A stretch of 64,000 bases of DNA. Source: Plenodomus lindquistii (lineage: Eukaryota > Ascomycota > Dothideomycetes > Pleosporales > Leptosphaeriaceae). Shown one piece after another: positions 56,907-64,000 of the stretch. The first letter of the stretch is position 1. Each line of letters begins with the position of its first letter. Under the pieces are notes generated by a model that did not search any database, was not told the DNA's origin, and saw nothing but the letters and a program-made list of their open reading frames with translations. The stretch lies in the NCBI GenBank assembly GCA_025504975.1, contig JANUWI010000006.1:1364001-1428000 (forward strand). The letters run 5' to 3'. The translations under genes and the position numbers were made by a program.

Positions 56907-57428
56907 ATGGCACCCAAAAGCCTTCTGCGCCACGTCTTTCGCGACCTCAAGCCAAAGATCGACCAAATGCGCTCGCCCACCAAACGAGGCGCATCTCCAA
57001 ACAGGACGCCCAGAGCATCTGACGAAGCCGGAACTAATTCTCATGCGTCAGAAACCACACCTCCGGCGCAGTCTCAGCCCCATGTTGCTGGACCAGCCAT
57101 CCCAGCCACCATCAGCGAAGAGTCCAGCGCCGCTACCACGATACACTCTCACGCCGCCGGCGATAGCCGTCGCTCGAACACTTATGCAGCGTACACCACC
57201 CAGAAACTCCTGGAAACTACTGTCTTTGAGGCCAAGATGGCGCTACAATCGCACCTCGACAGCCTCACCGCGACTCTTTCACTCTTGGACGCTCTTGACG
57301 GGTTCAGCCAGACGATCACGGTGATGAAGCGGGACATGCTCAAGGCGAAGGGGGAATGCGAGGAAAAGTTTGAGATGATTGAGGAGATTGAAGATGAGGT
57401 GAATGGAAGGGAATTTGACAGCGAATGA
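56907..57428 (+). CDS. Small helical protein with acidic end
   Basis: Single exon, 173 residues, from the ATG at 56907 (A at -3). It begins MAPKSLLRHVFRDLKPKIDQ and continues with a basic Ser/Pro/Thr/Ala-rich stretch. The last 85 residues are helical and coiled-coil-like (YTTQKLLETTVFEAKMALQS; VMKRDMLKAKGECEEKFEMI) and end in acidic EEIEDEVNGREFDSE. No known domain. In layout it resembles the coiled-coil protein at 54001, with a disordered first half and helical second half. Confidence 0.6.
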   Translation: MAPKSLLRHVFRDLKPKIDQMRSPTKRGASPNRTPRASDEAGTNSHASETTPPAQSQPHVAGPAIPATISEESSAATTIHSHAAGDSRRSNTYAAYTTQKLLETTVFEAKMALQSHLDSLTATLSLLDALDGFSQTITVMKRDMLKAKGECEEKFEMIEEIEDEVNGREFDSE

Positions 57429-57918
57429 GTTGGTCGTGAATGGACAGGAGGTGGGATCTTGGAAGAACTGCTTGTATATGAACTCCATGACTGTACTGGA
57501 TATGTTTGATCATTAGAGAACGATCTGAGACGTGTCTCTGAGGAGAAGGTGGAATCTTTCACTTTTGTGTAGGAAATGGCTGATCGAGGGTCTCGTCTTT
57601 CGCTCTTCGCCAAAGTACTTCGTAGCGAAATCTTTATAGCCAGATAAACACCACTGCTGCTCTCACACTTGGGAATTTGAATGACACTCGCTCCTGAGAA
57701 CTCATAGTCACTTGTGCTTGAACCGAATCGGTCCCGGACCCTCGTCATCGCTCCTTCCTCTTCGCCCTCACACAAACACGCTAGCGTGCTTGGCACCACA
57801 GCACAGCGATGAAATTTCTCGCGGCCGCCACTACCAACTTTTCTTCTTCATCGATAAATTTGTAAGTCTCGAGTCAGATGTACGTGCGAACAGTAACTGT
57901 CGAGCTTTTACAGTCACA
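57429..57918. other. Intergenic region
   Basis: Spacer upstream of the next plus-strand gene; the open frame at 57712 runs into it without a supported start. Confidence 0.45.
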
Positions 57919-59721
57919 ATGAATAACCATCAATCACCCTCTTTTCCGCCCGGCCGCAATTATGGCCGGCACATGTCAGACGAAGCGAGAGCTGCTCACG
58001 CCTACATTGATGAACTTCTGGATCCAGTTCAGCGCTCTTTTCAGCAAGCTCCTGAATCTTCAGTTGAGCATTTCTTTCAGCAAGCTCCTGACTTTTCAGT
58101 TGAGCGCCCCTTTCAGCAAGCTCCTGACTACCCAGCCGAGCAACAGCGCCCCCGCGGCTACTTACAAGGTGAGCCACTCTTGACTGGCAGCGTTTCAGGA
58201 TGCTAATCTGTGCTCGCAGTATCCACGGCAAGGGCATCCACGAGCACGAATGCGCACCCTCGGCAGCAGCCAGCGGCTCCGTATCAAGCGACACGGAACG
58301 TATCTTCAATGGTGTCTCATTCAAGGGACTATGCCGCCCCAAGAAGACGATCGCCCACCGGCGAACCGTTCCCGCATCAAATGTTGACGCAACCGCGTGA
58401 GCGACAACCACTATCCTTTCCTATACACTCAGCGTCTCGACCCCAGAATCGGAATTGGGTACGCTGCTTCTGTAGTGAAGTTTCGTCCCGCTCGAGGGTA
58501 GCGCATCGCGTTGTAGACGATCTGCGTGACAAGATCGAGACGGCTGAATCGAGCTTAACTGCGCTTTTGCCTCTACCTGAGCGAGAAGCGGACCTCGAAA
58601 CAATGTTGATGCAGTTTGACTGCCCTTGGGAAGAATACACAAGACTGCTCCCCCGATTAGCGACCTTGCGATCGTGGCGTCAAACTCATCTTGCTGATCC
58701 TGAGTCACGAGCTTACGCTGCTGCCCGAGTAGAGCCTCAGAGTTCACTCGAGTCATTTCATTCGAGTGCTCCGCGCCTCAGTCTAGCTGCCGATCCACGC
58801 CGCTCTCCACATAGTCAGAGCACGTATCAACAAGCTTACCAAGAGCTCGTTCGAACTCTTCCACCGCCTGGAAGATCTCGTGGTCAACCGCTGTCGGAGA
58901 CTTCCACAGCCATTTACCATTATCAGGGGGGCGCTCATGAGTCTTCGGCCTTCGCATCTTCCCCAGTGTTGTTGTCGCTTTCCGCGATGTACCACGACAA
59001 CCCGGCCCAAGAGCATCCGGACTACATCAGTGCGCGGTCTACATCCCTGGTACGGTATGAACATGAGGCTACGGAACCGTCTCAAGCGAATTCAGTGTCT
59101 GAAGCGGACTCAACTTCACAAGCGGATGCTACCTCTCAAGAGGATTCTGCCTCTCAGGCGAATACTACCTCGCAGGATGGAGATGCTCCTGTGCAAGGCG
59201 AACGCCTTGTACGATCCGAATACATAACAGAGCATGGACACGGCTTCTTCCCTCGGAGTCGACGTCATCAGCAGCACTCCGAAGATCGTGATCGCCCAGG
59301 CGGCTGGCCGCCATTCGAAGATTTCGTAGACCCTCAGCCTCACTTGGAGCGCACATTTCCATGCAATCCATCCGGGCGCCCGAACAACTACATCATGCGG
59401 GGAAAGTGGTTCGGCTTACACGGTGATGAGATGAGGGGATACAAGGCCTGCTGGGGACTCTACGGCATGTGGGACGGGGAAACTCTGAACACCGAGCGTG
59501 TCTGCCCATATCTCCAGACTCCATGGCTATGCTCCAACAACCACGCGCTCACTCAAGAGCACATCAATTGGCCCATCCAAAACCGTGCATGGTCTTTGCA
59601 AAACGCCCGTCTCGTGGTTGAGAGCCACAACAAGCTCGCGCCTTGGGCTACATGGCTCTACGTCCCTGACATAGAGCCTACGCTGGGTCCATCTCTACGC
59701 AGGGGCCCAGCCGCCCGATAG
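57919..59721 (+). CDS. Large orphan protein with FQQAP repeats and Cys-rich end
   Basis: Exons 57919..58168 and 58220..59721, 583 residues; a 51-base phase-1 intron (GTGAGC donor, CGCAG acceptor). The first exon contains three tandem 12-residue repeats (FQQAPESSVEHF, FQQAPDFSVERP, FQQAPDYPAEQQ). The middle has a helical segment (RVVDDLRDKIETAESSLTAL) and Ser/Ala/Gln-rich sequence with a run of QA/QE repeats near residue 385. The C-terminal 130 residues resemble the core of the YLPP/CxxC family in loose form: ERTFPCNPSGRPNNYIM, then KACWGLYG, CPYLQTPWLCSNNHALTQEH and an aromatic end. I regard it as a possible distant member. Function unknown. Confidence 0.65.
58036..58143 (+). repeat. Three 36-base tandem repeats within the coding sequence
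   Basis: The unit begins TTTCAGCAAGCTCCTGA and is repeated three times with small changes, always in frame, which yields the FQQAP protein repeat. Edges are approximate. Confidence 0.8.
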
Positions 59722-60059
59722 GATGTTATCACAGTACAACCAGCAAAAAAAGTGTCGTTGATTGCTATTCATAGAATCACGGCCCTGACAACATATCCAC
59801 CGTGCAGAGGATACTCCGGCCTGAGCCTCCGGCACCCCAGCAGAATACAGCACCTGTTTCGAATGTGCAGCCTCAACAGGTGACTGTTGAGGACACCGCA
59901 AATGATGAAGAATTCTCTCGGAAACCATTGCCCTCAAAGTCCAACTCGTTCGCCAAAATGGGCCGAGTCACAAAGCACGACTGTAAATACTACCTTGTCT
60001 TTTGTACAGTGTGAGTGCTTTTCGCAGCACATTTCATAAACCTTTTACGTTCATGGGAG

Positions 60060-60240
60060 AGTCTCAAGGACAACGATGGCGGCGTATGGGATCGAAAGAG
60101 ATAAGATAATGATGGCGTTGTATGGCTATGAGCTGTATGACCATGACGGAATTGTATGGACAAGACCTGTATGACCAGCAATGGTGTCGTATAGCTCAGG
60201 GCCTGTATGATCATGATGGTTACCAGGCTCGTATGTGTGA
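60060..60240 (+). repeat. Degenerate short tandem repeat (GTATGACCATGA-like)
   Basis: Phrases such as GTATGGCTATGAGCTG, CTGTATGACCATGACGG, CTGTATGACCAGCAATGG and CTGTATGATCATGATGG recur at intervals of about 25-35 bases. The copies are imperfect, so this is an eroded minisatellite or duplicated short segment. Confidence 0.4.
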
Positions 60241-60759
60241 AGATTCGCAACTGTAGTTAGTGGTCGGTGTCTCTGGTGATGGGGAACGGAAGACTTGGAA
60301 TAGTGCCTGTGTAACAAGTTTCATCATGCCACCATTTGATCAGCAGTGATGTCCGTGATGATCTCCTCTGACCTGACAACCTAATTGAATATAAGTCGAT
60401 GAATGACAACGTCGGTGAGCGATGATCCCAATACGACTAGGTAGGTGGGATCGTAATCTTTTACGAGCGAAGAGGTGGTCATATAGGCGGGTGGCCGACG
60501 AGGCAAAGGTTACTCAAGGCTAAAGAAACGGGGACCAGCTGCAATCCGACCGCATTATCGCAACGCTACATACTGGTGACCCTTTCGTAGGGACTGCGAT
60601 GGGCTCAAGGCTGAGAGTGCTCACTCTAATTCATTGCTTCAGAACAAAGCTTTGCAAGTGAAACGCTGTAGGCCCTTCATCGCTCAACCAAGCACTCTCA
60701 CAAGCTCATCGCTTTCAATTGGGATTCTCGCAACGCGCGCGCGATTTACATTCATCATA

Positions 60760-61002
60760 ATGGATCGCGATTCTGCTTCATGGATTGTCGACGATAACTT
60801 GACGCTCTTCAAGACGGAGATGGATTCCCACAAAAATGACATGTATGTCAAAAGATGCTTTACATCCCTGCAATCTGATCACAATTCGCTACTGCTAAGC
60901 GTTAGCGTTGAATGTGTTATCAAAAAGGAACTGGTTCGACGCAACAAGTACCCTTGTTTTCTTCCCGACCTAGATGTGCTTCCTTGTACCACGTATCTTT
61001 AA
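60760..61002 (+). CDS. Doubtful small ORF, 80 residues
   Basis: From the ATG at 60760 it reads MDRDSASWIVDDNLTLFKTE and continues with a helical, Ser/Lys/Asp-rich stretch and three cysteines before the stop. It has no domain and no signal peptide. The beginning looks protein-like, the end does not, so it could be a first exon or the remains of a gene. Confidence 0.2.
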   Translation: MDRDSASWIVDDNLTLFKTEMDSHKNDMYVKRCFTSLQSDHNSLLLSVSVECVIKKELVRRNKYPCFLPDLDVLPCTTYL

Positions 61003-62536
61003 CTCGCTGGCGGTACTGCCTTTACCACAACTCTTCATCCCACTGGCTGTGTTTCCTTGCCACGTCTCTCCACGTCACAAATGTGCTCTGTTCACCACAC
61101 CTTCTCCACCGACCAAATGTGCCTCTTTTACCACATCGCTGAACACCTCACCTCCTGCGATAGTATTGAAGACAAAGTCTCAATCAATTCACCAGATGTA
61201 ACATCATCGAAACTCAACTAGCGTATCCTACTTCCATCGTTTTATGCGACATTTCGATTACAAGACTACTCTTTACTCCAAGGTCTGAAGTGAAGCTGCA
61301 TTGATGTACTCTGGGTCAATGCTTGGGGTAGGCCGAGGAGGGGCAACATCGCATCTATTACCTTTCTCGATTGAGACGAATGGTATAAGCCTAGCAACGA
61401 TATCACCGAAGCTTGGCCTCGATGGGATTTCACCGAATTACATGCTCCACTTCATGAATGTTGCTGACTGAATCGTGGAGTCTGAGAACCCGAAAGCATC
61501 CGACCAGAATGTTGAGACGACACAGGCCACTGAAGCAAATGAAAGTCGTACTAACAGCTTGAAAACACAAGGAATATCGCGAACATGCATCTGCTAGTAC
61601 ATCGACACGCTATGGCACTGAAAATAGTGGTGGGCCTCGCCTTCGTATAATGCAACGCTTCGCGCAGGGGCGATGGCGTCTGAGGATGGAGGGGTGGCGC
61701 GCGAACGCGAGCCGACCAAAAGTCTACAGTAACGACTCGGTAACCATGCAGGAGTTTAGGACTTGTTGTTGGATCGATGGTGTTGTGACCAGGGGAGAGC
61801 ATTGCATGGTGGCGAACATGAGCCCCCACCTGTGGTAAGGTAGCACTCCGCCTCAACCAAAATGCAACTCCCGCGACTGCAGAACAATTTGACGAGCTTC
61901 TCTACAATCACCCCAAACAATATTTGACATTCCTACTATATGACGCTCTATCTTGCAGACGATTTCTGGCCGCGGTCCGGGTATTGGACGCTAACGTGAT
62001 CGGGTTAGCGTCTGTGCGCTCAGCTTGCACCTAAAACTTTGGCCTTGCACTGCCGGATGATAGGGGGCTTCGCCTGGATTTGCATGCCTCCGCCATTCGA
62101 TAGTCTAGCCACCAATAGCACCGGGAGTGTAAGGACTGCTCAACAGATGTTCCCTCGATATGCGTAGCCTTTGCGCGCTCGAACAGAGGTAGAGACCCAT
62201 TCGGGTGTCTGCGCCAACGCAAAGGGATTCGTCAGAACACAAAGTGAGACGCATCGCCGAGGGGATCACAATCAATACGATACTAGCCTCTCTGCATCGT
62301 AAGTTTTCCTCGCAATGACCCTTGTCGTGCCAGCGTATCCAATCATTGTCAGCGGGTGTCTGGCCCTTCATACGGTCATGAGTTATCAGCCATGCGACAT
62401 ACATAACTCACGGAATTCTGCATCAGCATGAAGAGCTCACCCAGGCATGCGAAAGATTATAAGCTGGACCATACTGGCTACAGTTCATTATGGGCTACGT
62501 ACACAGTAATTCTGCCACCACCATGCCAGGTTCTTG

Positions 62537-63849
62537 TCACGGTCTGGCGAAACTGGCGACATAACCGTCTGGCCACTGTCCCGTCATGCCAAACTCGCCA
62601 GTCGCCCTGCTTCCAATACCCTTGTCCTTCGCATACTCGGCCACCATCTCCTCCCACATACTTATACTCATGTCACCGTCCAGCACTGCAGGCAAAAGAT
62701 TTGCCTGGAGTGCTGCAATGTCGCAGCTAGCACCTAGATGAGGTCGAATTTGCGTGTACGCCTCGCCTGCAAGCAGCAACTTCCCACCATAGAAGGCTGC
62801 CTGATCATTATCAAAAGAGTGGATCGCAGTAAGGAGCGGCAAACTCGATTTTGCAAACAGCGATTTCCAAATTGGAGAAACAACATCGTCTCGTCGCAGG
62901 AGCTGCGCTGTCCACGCTTCTGGGCGCAACATATTTGCAGACACTGTCATGTTGTGCTGTACGCCATGGCGGTCGGTCATATACTCGGAGAAATCTGGTG
63001 ATGAAACATCGCATGCGTCGTACCAGCACCACTCGATAAAGCGGTCTCCAGGCACCATGCTCCCGTTTTCGCTTGGAGCCAGGTAGCTGCAACGGTCAGC
63101 AAACGCAAGAGTTTGAGACTGAGGCACTTACGCAAGGATATAGCTGCCCTCGAACATGAAGAAAGTCATTTTGCCCTCGAGAGCCCCATCCAACTCTTGG
63201 GATACGTCCGATTCTGGAATTCTACCCCTCCATGCGAGATAGCCGACGTATTCTGAGCTTGCTTCGGGGAGTAGTCGTTGACGAACGAAGGAGCGCGCAC
63301 CATCTGCAGCGATTACCAGACCTGTGGCAATGCGTTCTACAGAGCCGTCTTCAGACATGTACACCACGTCAACGGACTCATCTTGGTCGATCAAGTCGCA
63401 GACTCTCCGGTCTGTACGAAACTCGACTGTACCATGTCCATCCACATCTTGCTCGCACGCCTGGACAAGCTTCTCACGAACGATCGCCCAACTTGAAGTT
63501 CTAATTTCTTCCGAAAGTGGCATTTCAGCCACCGGAACTCCGTCTCGGGTCAAGATCTCCATGGTGGTGTTCTTGATGGTCCAGGCGTCGAATTCGATGC
63601 CAGGAACACAACTGCTGAACAGGTGTTGTGCATTTGGCCAAAAACTCAATCCCGCTCCAGCAGCTTGTATCTGTTGTTGGGACCGAGCCTCCAAGATGAC
63701 GACATTGCGTCCGGTGGACTTGAGCACGAGAGCGTGCATTAAACCTGCAATTGAGGCCCCAATCTACACGCGCGATTAGCAAGATCTTCAAGTACGCCTG
63801 GGTCACTCACCACAACTGCGTGTGCATCCGTTACCAGCGGCATAATCAT
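62537..63849 (-). CDS. FAD-dependent monooxygenase
   Basis: Exons 63849..63811, 63763..63132 and 63086..62537 give 406 residues; introns of 47 bases (GTGAGT, GTAG; phase 0) and 45 bases (GTAAGT, GCAG; phase 2). The dinucleotide-binding start VVIGASIAGLMHALVLKS spans the first intron, with Glu in VVILEARS binding the ribose. IREKL-like AIVREKLVQACE is followed by GLVIAADGARSFVRQRLLP, the DG motif of class A flavin hydroxylases. The third signature reads LLAGEAYTQIRPHLGASCDIA, where most members have GDA, a conservative D-to-E change. Such enzymes hydroxylate aromatic substrates with NAD(P)H in the cytosol. The lack of neighbouring biosynthesis genes in the window leaves the pathway open. Confidence 0.88.
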
Positions 63850-64000
63850 TGTCAAATGGCGGGGAAGTTCGCGGAACAGGTCGGACTGGCTAGTAAGTAG
63901 TAGACGTTGATGAGCACGGGCCGATCTCAGGGGGAACCTGGGATGTTTGTTGACAGAGGGGAAAAACAAAGTCCAGGTGCCAATGACTCTTCAACAACGA
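63850..64000. other. Upstream region of the monooxygenase gene
   Basis: Contains the promoter or 5' leader of the monooxygenase gene; the window ends here. Confidence 0.4.

Larger units (their letters stand above)
59722..62536. other. Gene-poor region of about 2.8 kb
   Basis: It holds degenerate GTATGACCATGA-like repeats at about 60060-60240, a doubtful small frame at 60760-61002 and otherwise short frames. No complete gene or transposon is recognised. Confidence 0.45.

Noticed and set aside
59802..60014. 70-codon frame downstream of the FQQAP gene as an additional exon
   Set aside because: No donor near the 59721 stop joins it, and it does not resemble the rest of the protein.
1..64000. 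CRISPR arrays, bacterial operons, phage or plasmid features
   Set aside because: The sequence is intron-containing fungal nuclear DNA; no direct-repeat/spacer pattern or bacterial gene organisation was seen.

Overview
The window is nuclear DNA of a filamentous ascomycete. Most genes are broken by 45-70 bp introns with GTRAGT-like donors, CTRAC-type branch points and CAG/TAG acceptors. The protein families are typical of Pezizomycotina: a HET domain, a Zn2Cys6 regulator, DUF3669 and DUF7053 proteins, NmrA-like and FAD-monooxygenase enzymes, and IFI6/27-like proteins. A dothideomycete, probably Pleosporales, is the best guess; this is inference, not proof. Exon joins were worked out by hand from splice signals and reading frame.

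0-20 kb is mostly conserved core genome: a BTB-like nuclear protein, a large acidic protein with a Cys-rich tail, a ROG1-type DUF676 lipase, a small unknown gene followed by a decayed copy of its own 3' part, a secreted M20 metallopeptidase, an NmrA-like protein and a PMC1-type calcium pump. 20.1-25.7 kb is gene-poor, with a short strongly AT-rich (RIP-like) patch, a damaged tRNA-like sequence and a possible very short secreted ORF.

25.7-38.5 kb is ordinary coding sequence: a DUF7053 protein, a DUF3669 protein, a single-pass membrane protein, a diacylglycerol-kinase-domain protein, a tiny DnaJ-type zinc protein, a HET-domain protein, and a CCCH zinc-finger gene that converges on and overlaps a Zn2Cys6 regulator.

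39-60 kb looks like an accessory, lineage-specific block. It starts with two tandem IFI6/27-like genes whose products both begin MGNxxS (predicted N-myristoylation). A divergent pair of orphan genes follows, with three tandem ACGCGTC boxes between them. Then come three paralogues (46.5-53.4 kb) sharing an undescribed layout: a YLPP box, a CxxC...CxxxC zinc-like knuckle, a [P/A]CxxxY box, and in two of them an FYRG box and a C-terminal coiled coil with a basic tail. One paralogue has a reading-frame conflict at its intron. Short coiled-coil proteins, an orphan 286-residue protein and a possible distant relative (57.9-59.7 kb) lie beside them. The layout suggests nuclear or nucleic-acid-binding proteins, but no function can be assigned. 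59.7-62.5 kb is gene-poor. The window ends with a three-exon FAD-dependent monooxygenase.
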